A DNA stretch of 36,390 bases from Avidesulfovibrio sp964369685. GTDB lineage: Bacteria > Desulfobacterota > Desulfovibrionia > Desulfovibrionales > Desulfovibrionaceae. Position 1 is the first letter of the stretch, and each line of letters opens with the position of its first letter. Positions 1 to 8,075 of this stretch are shown here, piece by piece. The stretch lies in assembly GCA_964369685.1 (NCBI GenBank), contig CAYJFB010000025.1, positions 1 to 36,390 on the forward strand, written 5' to 3'. The translations under genes and the position numbers were made by a program. Under the pieces are notes generated by a model. That model was not told the origin of the DNA. It did no database searches and was given only the letters and a program-made list of their open reading frames with translations.

Positions 1-130
1 GCTCAGGTTCAAAAACATGTTCTTTTTCTGTTGCTTCAATGTGTTCTGTTGTTTGTATTGGTGCCTCGGTAACACCTTCTGACTCTGCTGTACCCGAAAA
101 AAGCTTTTTGATGGAAGAAAAAAAACCCAT
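1..130 (-). CDS. ftsY: Probable signal recognition particle receptor FtsY, N-terminal fragment
   Basis: Only the first 43 codons are inside the window; the gene runs off the left edge. The ATG at 130 is preceded by an AGGAAG ribosome binding site. The fragment opens with MGFFSSIKKLFS and then becomes acidic and rich in Glu and Thr. This is the usual form of FtsY in deltaproteobacteria: a short amphipathic membrane-targeting start followed by a variable acidic A domain. FtsY is the membrane receptor for SRP-ribosome complexes. The NG GTPase domain is not visible, so the name rests only on the opening motif. Another cytoplasmic protein with a similar start is possible. Confidence 0.5.
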   Translation of the reverse strand, partial: MGFFSSIKKLFSGTAESEGVTEAPIQTTEHIEATEKEHVFEPE

Positions 131-290
131 AGTTGTGCTTCCTTAAACAGTCAAAACAGTTTGATCGTCAATAATGCGATTTTGATATATGTACACGTCG
201 TATTATAAACAACATCGTGAACAAAAAACTCAGACCTCAAAAAAATAAGCGTTTTAATATAAAATGTATCTGAAATACCGTCAATCATTC

Positions 291-318
291 TTGACGAGGT
301 GTCACACTCTACTATACC
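291..318 (+). promoter_or_regulatory. Predicted sigma70-type promoter for the OB-fold protein gene
   Basis: TTGACG at 291-296 and TATACC at 313-318 are separated by 16 nt, placing the start of transcription near 325, about 50 nt before the start codon at 376. The -35 box is half of a short inverted repeat (GTCAA 280-284, TTGAC 291-295), which could be an operator. Confidence 0.45.
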
Positions 319-375
319 TTGTATTTATTGAAAAAAAGGGATATTTTTCCCTACTCCATTTTTAGAGAGGATCTT

Positions 376-765
376 ATGCGTATTTTTACAAAAACACCTT
401 GTTTCAGGAGTTTTTTATTTACAGGAACTCTACTGACTTCATTGGCTCTTGGCAATGTCTCGGCTTGGGCAAAACCTGAAAAAGGCGGTTTCACAGGCCC
501 CGGACCCAAAACAATGACCGTTGAAGAAGTGAAAAAATTGCCCGATGACACGCATGTTCGTCTGCAAGGCGCCATTGTTCAGCATCTTGGCGGCAACGAT
601 TATATGTTTAAAGACGCAACAGGTACCATACCTGTTGAAATTGACCAAAAAAAATGGCGTGGTCAAGAAGTCGGTGATAATGACACCGTCACCATTGACG
701 GCGAAGTTGATGTGGATGCCAAAAAAGGCATTGAAGTTGATGTTAAACATATCAAAAAAATGTAA
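376..765 (+). CDS. Secreted OB-fold stress protein, YgiW/YdeI (BOF) family
   Basis: A 129-residue protein exported by a Sec signal peptide: basic RIFTKTPCFR, then a hydrophobic stretch ending near ALGNVSAWA. The mature part holds the BOF pattern: a GFTGPGP start, TVEEVKKLPDDTHVRLQGAIV, then DYMFKDATGTIPVEID and DTVTIDGEVD. This is one bacterial OB fold. YgiW/YdeI proteins are small periplasmic proteins tied to oxidative, metal or antimicrobial stress tolerance, with no known enzymatic activity. I start at the ATG at 376 because an AGAGAGG ribosome binding site sits six bases upstream. Starting at 319 would add 19 residues ahead of the signal peptide. The gene stands alone and is followed by a long hairpin. 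Confidence 0.8.
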   Translation: MRIFTKTPCFRSFLFTGTLLTSLALGNVSAWAKPEKGGFTGPGPKTMTVEEVKKLPDDTHVRLQGAIVQHLGGNDYMFKDATGTIPVEIDQKKWRGQEVGDNDTVTIDGEVDVDAKKGIEVDVKHIKKM

Positions 766-787
766 ACAGCTTTACCAGAAGAAAAGA

Positions 788-842
788 ATCATAAAACGGT
801 TATGGAAAGAACACTTGTTTGTTTCCGTAACCGTTTTATGAT
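788..842. terminator. Long hairpin after the OB-fold gene, possible terminator
   Basis: Arms 788-808 and 822-842 pair over 21 positions with one G-U pair and a 13-nt loop. No clear T-tract follows on the plus strand. It lies 23 nt after the stop codon and 58 nt before the next gene, so termination or mRNA 3'-end protection is the likeliest role. Confidence 0.55.
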
Positions 843-900
843 AAAAGGCATAGATGCAAACACAACAACGAAAGAAACATGAAAAGGTGAACAACAGACT

Positions 901-1746
901 ATGATTACACATCTTGATGAAACAATCACGTTGAATAACGGTTTGACTATGCCCGGGTATGGCTTTGGTTGCTATAAAATGACAGACCCGACACAAACAG
1001 AAACAGCCGTGCGTGTTGCTGTGGATTGCGGCTATCGCATGATTGACACCGCAGGCTTCTATGAAAATGAAGATTTCGTTGGCTCAGGCATTCGTGCAAG
1101 CAGTATTGCACGAGAAAAACTGTTTGTTGTTTCAAAAATTTGGCCGACACTCTTTGAAGATACCCCAAAACAGTTGGAACAATCCTTACGCTTGCTCAAT
1201 ACCGAATATCTTGATGCCTTTCTGCTCCATTGGCCGGGTACAAATAAAAAGGCGCGTCTGAAAGCCTTTGAACAACTCCTATACGCTGTAGAAAAAAAAT
1301 ACATTCGTAGTGTCGGGGTCTCAAATTTTTTACAAGTGCATTTGGAGGAACTCCATGCAACCTTTGGTATCTGGCCGGCACTGAATCAGATCGAAGTGCA
1401 TCCGACGTTTAATCAACGGGCTTTATGTCAATTTTGTGCGGAAAAAGGGATCCATGTTGTTTCATGGGCACCGCTTGGACGTGGCAATCTTCTCAACCAC
1501 CCTACTGTTTTACAACAAGCCGCACGCCTTGAAAAAAAACCTGCACAAGTGCTTTTGCGTTGGCATATTGAACAAAATCTTGTGCCAATCCCCAAATCTT
1601 TACACGCAGAACGCATTCTTGAAAACACACACGTTTTTGATTTTACACTGGATACCGAAGCCACACACGCCCTTGATGCACTCCATATCCCCGAAAATGC
1701 GGGACGAACAGGTTCCGATCCCTTAACCTTTTCAGGGATAAAATAA
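901..1746 (+). CDS. Aldo/keto reductase, 2,5-diketo-D-gluconate reductase-like
   Basis: A cytosolic, NADPH-dependent (by family) reductase of aldehydes and ketones, 281 residues, a full-length single-domain TIM barrel. The catalytic tetrad is visible: D49 in MIDTAGFYEN, Y54, K79 in VVSKIWP and H110 in FLLHWPG. Other family marks are GVSNF, NQIEVHP, APLGRG and the C-terminal cofactor-binding stretch VPIPKSLHAERILEN. The start at 901 follows an A/G-rich leader (GGTGAACAACAG) with only a weak ribosome binding site. The substrate cannot be told from sequence. The gene is monocistronic, with an upstream hairpin and about 200 nt of AT-rich spacer after it. Confidence 0.85.
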   Translation: MITHLDETITLNNGLTMPGYGFGCYKMTDPTQTETAVRVAVDCGYRMIDTAGFYENEDFVGSGIRASSIAREKLFVVSKIWPTLFEDTPKQLEQSLRLLNTEYLDAFLLHWPGTNKKARLKAFEQLLYAVEKKYIRSVGVSNFLQVHLEELHATFGIWPALNQIEVHPTFNQRALCQFCAEKGIHVVSWAPLGRGNLLNHPTVLQQAARLEKKPAQVLLRWHIEQNLVPIPKSLHAERILENTHVFDFTLDTEATHALDALHIPENAGRTGSDPLTFSGIK

Positions 1747-1942
1747 GACACAAACACAAAGAATAATAAAAAAAGAACACAACGCGTTTTATTCCTTTTT
1801 ATGGTGAATATCTCTTTTATGATGATTGACCCTTTTATAGCGAAAGGATATACTTATAAAAGACAACTCTATTGCTGTGAAGATGAGAATCTTTTTATTT
1901 AAGACACGTTGATCAAGCGCTTTGACATTGTAAGGAGTGAAC

Positions 1943-2497
1943 ATGTTGAATCCTGAAGAGTGCATACTGTATAGCGGCGGAGCTACAGGAACAGAAGAAT
2001 TTTTTGGTTCTTTGGCCGAAAAATGGCACATCGAAGAAGTGAACTACAGCTTTAACGGTCATCAAATGGAACGTAAACGCGGTATCAGGATCCTGACATC
2101 CGAAGAATTGGCTCTCAAAGACGTCAGTTTAACGTATGTTTCAAAACTGATGGGACGTGAATTTACAAGAGCACCGCTGTTTCGTAAAGTGTTGCAATCG
2201 ATTTGTTGGCAAGTGAGTAGCGGACAAGAAGTCTTTGTTATCGGCTCAATTCAACCCGATAATACCGTGAAAGGCGGTACAGGCTGGGGCGCAGAATTTG
2301 CTAAAATTTGTAATAAACCCTTGGCTGTCTTCGACCAAGAACGTGACGGTTGGTTCGGTTGGGATAAAGAAGTTTGGGCACCCGTGGCAGAACCTGTGAT
2401 CACAAGCAGCCGCTTTACCGCAACAGGTACACGCTTTTTGGAAAATAACGGCAGAAAAGCAATCACTGACCTTTTCGACCGCTCCTTCGGAGCCTAA
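1943..2497 (+). CDS. SLOG/YpsA-type Rossmann-like protein
   Basis: A cytosolic protein of 184 residues. It opens with a beta strand and glycine-rich loop (CILYSGGATGTEEFFGSLAEKW), then VNYSFNGHQ. A later block reads VFVIGSIQP, then VKGGTGWGAEFAKICNKPLAVFDQERDGWFGWD. The SGGATG and GGTGWG loops and the KPLAVFDQ strand are the nucleotide-binding signature of YpsA-like SLOG proteins, a family thought to bind nucleotide-derived ligands and sometimes linked to defence or ADP-ribose signalling. Its function is not known. The ATG at 1943 is used because AAGGAG ends five bases before it; a GTG six bases earlier overlaps that site. It has no operon partner. Confidence 0.65.
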   Translation: MLNPEECILYSGGATGTEEFFGSLAEKWHIEEVNYSFNGHQMERKRGIRILTSEELALKDVSLTYVSKLMGREFTRAPLFRKVLQSICWQVSSGQEVFVIGSIQPDNTVKGGTGWGAEFAKICNKPLAVFDQERDGWFGWDKEVWAPVAEPVITSSRFTATGTRFLENNGRKAITDLFDRSFGA

Positions 2498-2518
2498 TTT
2501 TTTATACTTTTTTCGGCC

Positions 2519-2543
2519 GGAGGGGAGCAATACGCTCCCCTCC
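2519..2543. terminator. GC-rich hairpin after the SLOG gene
   Basis: A perfect 10-bp stem (2519-2528 with 2534-2543) and a 5-nt loop, 21 nt after the stop codon. No T-run follows directly. It separates two convergent genes and may act in both directions. Confidence 0.6.
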
Positions 2544-2582
2544 TCAGTAAATCGGTTTCGTTTGTTTTTATGTGCACCTTTC

Positions 2583-2602
2583 GCAACAACACGCGTTGTT
2601 GC
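2583..2602. terminator. Second hairpin between convergent genes
   Basis: GCAACAAC and GTTGTTGC (2583-2590, 2595-2602) form an 8-bp stem with loop ACGC. It lies 60 nt beyond the dctM stop. An 18-bp perfect palindrome centred on GTCTAGAC follows at 2617-2634. Its tail is weak, so the terminator call is tentative. Confidence 0.35.
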
Positions 2603-2661
2603 AAAAGAGCAAACGTTTTTTGTCTAGACAAAAATCCCTTGAATGGAACAAGAAAAAACGC

Positions 2662-3948
2662 TTACCCTGCCAAAAGATTGGGCAAGAAAAGAATGATTTG
2701 TGGAAACATAACAAGCAGCACGATGACCAGTATATTGACAAACACAAACGGTAACGCTTTAAAAGAAATTTTTTCCAATGATACATCCGCAATGCCCGAT
2801 GCAATAAACATGTTTTCACCCATTGGCGGTGTAGAAAACCCGACCCCACAACAGCATACTAAAATAACACCGAAATGAATGGGATCAACACCATAAGCCA
2901 TCATAACAGGCAATAACACCGGCGTAACCAACAGAATGATGGCCAAGGTTTCCATAAACATACCTAAGAAAATAAGCAAAACAATAACCATCGCCCAAAC
3001 TAAATTGACATTCTGCGTATAACCAAGAATCCATGTAGCAATTTCATTTGGAATACGATATTCAGTCAATAAACGGCCAAAAGCGTATGCGGTAAATACA
3101 ATAATCAAAACACGCCCCGCAAGCCACGAGGTCGTATTTAATGTTCGCATGAAGGTTTTTATCTTTATTTCACGGTGAATAAAAATTCCAACAATCAATG
3201 TATAGAAAATTGCAACAACAGCGGCCTCTGTAGGGGTAAAAATACCGCCATAAATGCCGCCAAGAATGAGAACCGGCGCCATCACCGACCAAAAGCCGTC
3301 TTTAAGAGCGATGCCCAATTCTCGTAAAGACCATTTTGCGTTGCCGGTCTTCAGATTGCGAGAGATGAACATGTGCGCAAGACTGAGCCCTACCGCAATG
3401 AGAATCCCCGGAATAATGCCCCCCATAAACATTTTCGTGATCGATTGCTGTCCCGCAACACCATAAATAACCATGGGGATGCTCGGCGGAATGATGATGC
3501 CTACACCGCCGGCTGTTGCCGTTGCCGCAGCTGCATACGCAGGATCATAGCCACGTCGTGTCATGGCGGGTATCATGAGCATGCCGACCGCTGCCGTGGT
3601 TGCAGGGCCGGAACCCGAAATCGCACCAAAAAAGACACACGACAACGCCGTTGAAACAGCCAAACCACCGGGAATGGGGCCGACAATTGTCTCGGCAATA
3701 TGCACCAAACGTCGAGAAATACCGGCACACTCCATGAGTGCACCTGCCAAAACAAAACACGGTAAGGCCATCAGCGGAAACGATGTCAACGAAGACGCAG
3801 CCATTTGAATCAACATGGTCGGATCAAGGCCGACAACAAAATAAACAATCAATGTCGCCATACCAAGAGCAACCATGATTGGAGAACCGATAAACAGCAA
3901 TAGGCCGAATGAAAGAAAAAGTATTTGAGCAATTTCTGTTGATGTCAT
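2662..3948 (-). CDS. dctM: TRAP transporter large permease (DctM family)
   Basis: The 12-helix inner-membrane subunit of a tripartite ATP-independent periplasmic transporter, 428 residues, full length. It couples the sodium gradient to uptake of an organic acid. It is almost wholly hydrophobic and holds the family stretches GAISGSGPATTAAVG, GGVGIIIPPSIPM and GGIYGGIFTPTEAAVVA, plus GVDPIHFGVI near the C terminus. The ATG at 3948 has an AAGGAAGG site. It begins 12 nt after the dctQ stop, so the two are co-transcribed. The substrate cannot be inferred because the binding protein gene (dctP) is missing from the cluster. Confidence 0.93.
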   Translation of the reverse strand: MTSTEIAQILFLSFGLLLFIGSPIMVALGMATLIVYFVVGLDPTMLIQMAASSLTSFPLMALPCFVLAGALMECAGISRRLVHIAETIVGPIPGGLAVSTALSCVFFGAISGSGPATTAAVGMLMIPAMTRRGYDPAYAAAATATAGGVGIIIPPSIPMVIYGVAGQQSITKMFMGGIIPGILIAVGLSLAHMFISRNLKTGNAKWSLRELGIALKDGFWSVMAPVLILGGIYGGIFTPTEAAVVAIFYTLIVGIFIHREIKIKTFMRTLNTTSWLAGRVLIIVFTAYAFGRLLTEYRIPNEIATWILGYTQNVNLVWAMVIVLLIFLGMFMETLAIILLVTPVLLPVMMAYGVDPIHFGVILVCCCGVGFSTPPMGENMFIASGIADVSLEKISFKALPFVFVNILVIVLLVMFPQIILFLPNLLAG

Positions 3949-3960
3949 GGTTTGCCTTCC

Positions 3961-4509
3961 TTAATTTTCGACAGTTTCTTCAAGCAGAGCTCGTTTGCTT
4001 TCTTCAACAGACGCTTTATCCGGATCCACAATGTCAATACCCAAAAGGTATCTCATCACATTGATTTGAATAATCCGTATGGCCATGAGCAGAAAAGCAA
4101 AAGGAAAAACAAGATAGACATAGCTCAAATTCCAATCTAACCCCGGAGTATAGTAAGGCAATTCAATCAGCTCAATGACAGAAAGATAACCATACCATGC
4201 CAACACAAGACTGAAAATTACCCACACCATATCACCGATAAATAATAAAATTTGCGTGACAATCGGGGGAAACATCGAAAATTGCAAGGTGACACGATTT
4301 AACGCTGCCAAACGTGTCGCGTAACAGGCTCCAAAAAGAATAAACCACAGAAAAGAATACCTCGCGACCTCTTCTGTCCATGTGAGAGGGTGTCCTGTAG
4401 CTCGCAAAACAATCTGCAAGAACAAGATAACGACAAAAAACACAAGCAAGCATTGGCAGACATATCCCTCAAAGCGATCCAGCAATGCTGTAAAGAGCTT
4501 CTTTAGCAT
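3961..4509 (-). CDS. dctQ: TRAP transporter small permease (DctQ family)
   Basis: The four-helix membrane subunit that joins DctM, 182 residues from the ATG at 4509. That start is preceded by AAAAGG at eight bases; an upstream TTG at 4527 overlaps this ribosome binding site and is rejected. Family marks are the first helix with VLRATGHPLTWTEEVARYSFLWFILFGACYATR, a typical TWxEExxR motif, followed by two further helix pairs and a charged C-terminal tail. It is the first gene of the dctQ-dctM operon, under a promoter with a candidate GntR operator inside it. Confidence 0.9.
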   Translation of the reverse strand: MLKKLFTALLDRFEGYVCQCLLVFFVVILFLQIVLRATGHPLTWTEEVARYSFLWFILFGACYATRLAALNRVTLQFSMFPPIVTQILLFIGDMVWVIFSLVLAWYGYLSVIELIELPYYTPGLDWNLSYVYLVFPFAFLLMAIRIIQINVMRYLLGIDIVDPDKASVEESKRALLEETVEN

Positions 4510-4568
4510 ACAGTTCACCTTTTCCAAATTTCGCTCATTAGCGAAGCTGAATGTGGAAGAATACTTGT

Positions 4569-4597
4569 GATATATTTTGTATTACATTTTTTGTCAA
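4569..4597 (-). promoter_or_regulatory. Promoter with embedded FadR-type operator for dctQM
   Basis: On the minus strand TTGACA (4597-4592) and TATATC (4574-4569) are spaced by 17 nt. Between them lies ATGTAATACAA (4587-4577), a close match to the GTNNNAC core recognised by FadR-subfamily GntR regulators. A bound regulator would cover the space between the two boxes, which suggests repression. The neighbouring gntR gene is the natural partner. Confidence 0.5.
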
Positions 4598-4710
4598 TCC
4601 CTATTGATTTTTTTTGCAGTCTCTTTGCATGTGTTTATAAAAAAAACACGGTGTGAATGATCGTTTTTACAAAATATTTTTGTAATTTTTTTTAATACAC
4701 AGTATTTTTG

Positions 4711-5403
4711 CTATGAATAAAAATATGCTTTCCCCTCTTCCGTTTCAAAATCATAATGTGTGCTAAAGTATTGTTTATGTTGTTCAAATGACCAGTGTTC
4801 ATCCTTGAAAATACTGATTGCCGCATTTTTGTTGTGTTTTTTTATTGAATCGATAAAACGTTGATGCTCTTCTAAGTGAATTTTTTCCCAACTTGTCGAG
4901 TAGGAGCGTAACGGCATGTCGTTTAATCGTTGTTTAAGGGGCGTGATGATGCTCAATAATAACGGATTGCTGCCCAACTTTAAAAAGATGTTATGAAACG
5001 CAATGTTTTCTTCATAGTATTGTTGAAAATTTTCTGCAGCCAAAAACTCTGCTTGTCGTTGATTTGATTCTTCAAAACGTATCAAAACTTCATCTGTTAA
5101 CAAAGGAAAGACTTCCTCTAAACAATCTGCTTCAAGTGCGCCGATGATTTGATAGGCGTTTTTGATAAAATCTAAAGTAATGGGGTTGATCAAAACACCT
5201 TTACGAGGATAAATAGTTACAAAGCCTTCCGCTTCCAAACGGATCAGCGCGTCTCGCAACGGCGCTTTGCTGACACGCAACTCTTGACATATTTGGTCTT
5301 GATCCAAAAACACGCCACGACGCAATGTGCCGTTGCTCATGGCTTGATTGAGGTATTTATAAACCCTTTCTCGTAATGAATCGTTTTGAAAAAAATTGTT
5401 CAT
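4711..5403 (-). CDS. GntR-family regulator, FadR subfamily (FCD domain)
   Basis: A cytosolic DNA-binding regulator, 230 residues. Residues 8-75 form the winged helix: LRERVYKYLNQAM, then ICQELRVSKAPLRDALIRLEAEGFV and the wing YPRKGVLINP. Residues 80-215 form an all-helical FCD ligand domain, with the usual acidic-plus-histidine pocket (ENIAFHNIFL, EEHQRFIDSI). Such regulators sense small organic acids, often through a bound metal, and commonly control neighbouring TRAP genes. The ATG at 5403 follows AAAGGAG. GTATAC at 5404-5409 touches the start codon and may be an autoregulatory site. It is in the same orientation as dctQM with a 201-nt gap holding a separate promoter. Confidence 0.9.
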   Translation of the reverse strand: MNNFFQNDSLRERVYKYLNQAMSNGTLRRGVFLDQDQICQELRVSKAPLRDALIRLEAEGFVTIYPRKGVLINPITLDFIKNAYQIIGALEADCLEEVFPLLTDEVLIRFEESNQRQAEFLAAENFQQYYEENIAFHNIFLKLGSNPLLLSIITPLKQRLNDMPLRSYSTSWEKIHLEEHQRFIDSIKKHNKNAAISIFKDEHWSFEQHKQYFSTHYDFETEEGKAYFYS

Positions 5404-5516
5404 GTATACTCCTTTAGTCCGTGTTGTTCAATGCTGTATAGAGAGATGTCTTTACATACAACCTTGAAAAAATAACATTCAGTTGTTGTTTACCATGTGT
5501 ATGCTTGATGGGCAAA

Positions 5517-5566
5517 AAATATTTGACACACATTGTTCTATTAGAAACTGTTGTTGTCAAATATTT
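5517..5566. promoter_or_regulatory. 12-bp inverted repeat upstream of gntR
   Basis: AAATATTTGACA (5517-5528) and its exact reverse complement (5555-5566) are 26 nt apart, about 115 nt upstream of gntR. Each arm carries a TTGACA, one for each direction. On the minus strand TTGACA pairs with a weak AACAAT box at 17 nt. It could be a regulator site or paired divergent promoters. Confidence 0.4.
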
Positions 5567-6074
5567 ATTTTTCAGGATGTCATTGATGATGCACTGGAAA
5601 TATCTCTTTTGAGGACATAGAATAACACTATTTAAAACATAAATAAAGTGTATGCGATGTCTATAATAATGTTGATATATATTATAAATGCCGTTTCAAT
5701 GTATACCTAAAATACCATTCATACTATATAATAAGATGACACCGTGCTTATTACAAAAAATAAACTTTTTGTATCATTCGACGTACACGTTTTTTTTAAA
5801 TAGCGCGTCTTAGTACTTTTTTCCAATGACAGATTTCACATCGATTATCTCCTCTTTGATTGGTTTTGGTTATTGTTATAAAATATTTTCTCAAAAATTT
5901 TTCTCGCTAATGATTGAGATCCTGTTTGGTATTTGGCATTATTCGCTTGTTTGCGATTTTATGAAAAGTCTTGTAATATGGTCTTTTATTGAATATAAGA
6001 TACTGTTCTTACAGTTCTTTACAAGCAAAAACATAAAAAGAAAACCTGCGTATTGCATCGTGAGGAGTCTATTC
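5567..6074. other. Long AT-rich intergenic stretch
   Basis: Together with the inverted repeat before it, this makes a 671-nt gap between gntR and the lipoprotein gene. It holds several -10-like hexamers (TATAAT at 5662-5667 and 5727-5732) without convincing -35 partners, and a GTATAC at 5701-5706 like the one at the gntR start. An open frame from 5826 joins the lipoprotein frame but has no ribosome binding site and looks like chance. I see no RNA gene. Confidence 0.5.
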
Positions 6075-6659
6075 ATGATCAGGCCGTTACTGTTGGTGTT
6101 TTTCATCATGTTTATGAGTGGATGTACAGCCTTGAGGAATCCTTTTGAAACGACTGCCACAGATGTGAGTGATGTCTATTATGATGAGTTCCCTGATGTT
6201 CCCTTACCGAGAAATATGGTTGTCTTGCGTGATACAAGCCTTGTTTCTGTAACTCAAGAAGGCGCAAAAATCGGTTTGCTGACCACCGAAGGCAACTATG
6301 ACATGAGCTCTTTGGCAACGGCTATGGTGCATAACTTGACCGGTCAAGGTTGGACACTGCGAGCCATGCTCAACGGGAGGCGAATGATGCAAGTCTACGA
6401 AAAAGACAGCCGTACCATGACACTCTATTATTATCCGCAACTCACCACGGTTGCCATGGAAATTTGGATGGCCTTGAGATTGCCTGACGGTGTGTTGCCT
6501 TCAGGCGGTTCGTTGGGATATGAAACCTCGACGTATGGATATGATGAAGGCAACAGTAGTTATGAACTTTCAGGTTCAGGCGTCAACAGTGCGGCAGACT
6601 ATGCTGATCCAAACTACGGTAGCCCTATACCGTATGGAACAACACCCCTGAATCAATAG
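6075..6659 (+). CDS. Lipoprotein of unknown function
   Basis: A predicted lipoprotein of 194 residues. A GAGGAG site seven bases before the ATG at 6075 fixes the start. The signal is MIRPLLLVFFIMF followed by the lipobox MSGC, so acylation at Cys16 is expected. The mature protein has an N-terminal globular part of about 120 residues (VPLPRNMVVLRDTSLV, GKxxLTTEGNYDMSSLATAMVHNLTGQGW, then RTMTLYYYPQ), resembling small proteins that compare two states of a membrane component. The tail is rich in Gly, Ser, Tyr and Asp and looks disordered. It precedes coaBC by 90 nt and may share its transcript. I do not recognise a named family. Confidence 0.7.
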   Translation: MIRPLLLVFFIMFMSGCTALRNPFETTATDVSDVYYDEFPDVPLPRNMVVLRDTSLVSVTQEGAKIGLLTTEGNYDMSSLATAMVHNLTGQGWTLRAMLNGRRMMQVYEKDSRTMTLYYYPQLTTVAMEIWMALRLPDGVLPSGGSLGYETSTYGYDEGNSSYELSGSGVNSAADYADPNYGSPIPYGTTPLNQ

Positions 6660-6749
6660 TGGTGGGCTTCACCCCTCTTTTTGCATATAAAAAAGATTTT
6701 ACCGTATCAAGCAAAAATCAAACAGACCTGAATGAAAAAGGATCATGAC

Positions 6750-8075
6750 ATGAGTGATGTTCATCTTGAAGGCACCGCTCTGGATTTTCGTTTTACCCCC
6801 GACGATGTACACGATCATGAATGGTGTACGGGAGTCGCGGCGTCTGCTTGCTACGGCAGAGGTGGCGGATTACGTTTGCATCTTGGTGTGTGTGGTTCTG
6901 TTGCTGCCTATCGGAGCCTTGATTTGGTTAGGATGTGGCAACGCAGTGGCTTTGCTGTCAGTGCAACACTCACGCCTGCGGCGAGAAAATTTGTAACACC
7001 GTTACCTTTTGCGGCACTTGGGGCAGATCCCCTTTATACCGACATGTATCATGATCAACAAGCGATATCACCTTTTGCACATCTTGAACCGGCACAAAGT
7101 GCTCGTGCATTGATTATTGCGCCGACTTCAGCGGCCACAATGTCTCGACTGGCAACGGGTGCGGCGGATGAATTGTTGGCTTGTCAGGCTTTGGCGTTTC
7201 CCGTTCCGCCGGTTCTTGCGCCTGCCATGAATCCGTTGATGTGGACACACCCCGCAACACAAGCCAATGTGGCACTCTTGCGTGAGCGGGGTTGTCGCAT
7301 TATACCGCCTGACCACGGTGAAATGGCGTGTGGTGATGTCGGGCAAGGACGTTTGGCGTCTTTACGCAGTATTTGGCTTGCCGGACTGCGCGCAGCCTTA
7401 CCGCAATCGTTGAGCGGTGTCAAAGCCTTGGTCACTTTGGGGCCGACCAGAGAGTACTGGGACGATGTGCGGTTTTGGTCGAATCCTTCAACGGGGACGA
7501 TGGGTGCGGCGTTGGCGGTGGCGTTGTGGCTTCGCGGTGCAGAGGTGCATGCGGTTTGTGGACCGAACACGCCTTGGCTGCCGGAGACGGCCTGGCTTGG
7601 TGACACGGCACCCTTAAAACGCTATGATGTGATTACGGCAAAAGACATGTTTACTGCGGCAGCAGATTTATGGAATGCCATGGATGCGGGTCTCTTTACC
7701 GCTGCTGTGGCTGATTTTGCTCCACAGCCGTATCGTGGCGGAAAATTTAAAAAACACCTTTCACCAAACGATTTGAACGTTCATTTCACGCCAAACCAAG
7801 ACATTCTGAAAACATTGGCGGCAAACCGTCGTCAAACGGATCCTCAACGGGTTATGGGATTTGCGGCGGAAACCGAACATCTCGAAAATGCGGTGCGTCA
7901 TAAACTTTGTGATAAACGCGCTGATATGATCGTGGGCAACTTGGTTCAAGACGGTTTTGCAACCGCAAAAAATACTGTGTTTGTTGCCGATCGTTGTGGA
8001 AAAGAAGACTATTTGCCACTGCAATCCAAAACGGCTTTGGCTTGGAGACTGACGGCATGGCTCTTTTCTCTTTAG
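6750..8075 (+). CDS. coaBC: Bifunctional phosphopantothenoylcysteine decarboxylase / phosphopantothenate-cysteine ligase
   Basis: Makes 4'-phosphopantetheine from 4'-phosphopantothenate and cysteine in coenzyme A synthesis; cytosolic. The N-terminal half is the FMN-binding CoaC domain: HLGVCGSVAAYRSLDLVRMW, catalytic His in FAHLE, IIAPTSAATMSRLATG, the PAMNPLMW motif and the substrate-recognition clamp with MACGDVGQGRL. The C-terminal half is CoaB: VTLGPTREYWDDVRFWSNPSTGTMG, GLFTAAVADFAP, catalytic lysine region GGKFKK and VMGFAAETE. I start at 6750 (441 residues) because AAAGGA lies seven bases upstream; an ATG at 6732 has no good site. The next gene overlaps its end by 19 nt. Confidence 0.93.
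   Translation: MSDVHLEGTALDFRFTPDDVHDHEWCTGVAASACYGRGGGLRLHLGVCGSVAAYRSLDLVRMWQRSGFAVSATLTPAARKFVTPLPFAALGADPLYTDMYHDQQAISPFAHLEPAQSARALIIAPTSAATMSRLATGAADELLACQALAFPVPPVLAPAMNPLMWTHPATQANVALLRERGCRIIPPDHGEMACGDVGQGRLASLRSIWLAGLRAALPQSLSGVKALVTLGPTREYWDDVRFWSNPSTGTMGAALAVALWLRGAEVHAVCGPNTPWLPETAWLGDTAPLKRYDVITAKDMFTAAADLWNAMDAGLFTAAVADFAPQPYRGGKFKKHLSPNDLNVHFTPNQDILKTLAANRRQTDPQRVMGFAAETEHLENAVRHKLCDKRADMIVGNLVQDGFATAKNTVFVADRCGKEDYLPLQSKTALAWRLTAWLFSL

Noticed and set aside
2617..2634. 18-bp palindrome centred on GTCTAGAC as an insertion-sequence end or operator
   Set aside because: Half of it is A/T run, it stands between convergent genes and no second copy or transposase is visible.
5826..6074. 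N-terminal extension of the lipoprotein frame by 83 codons
   Set aside because: It has no ribosome binding site and would bury a good lipoprotein signal that follows GAGGAG at 6062-6067.
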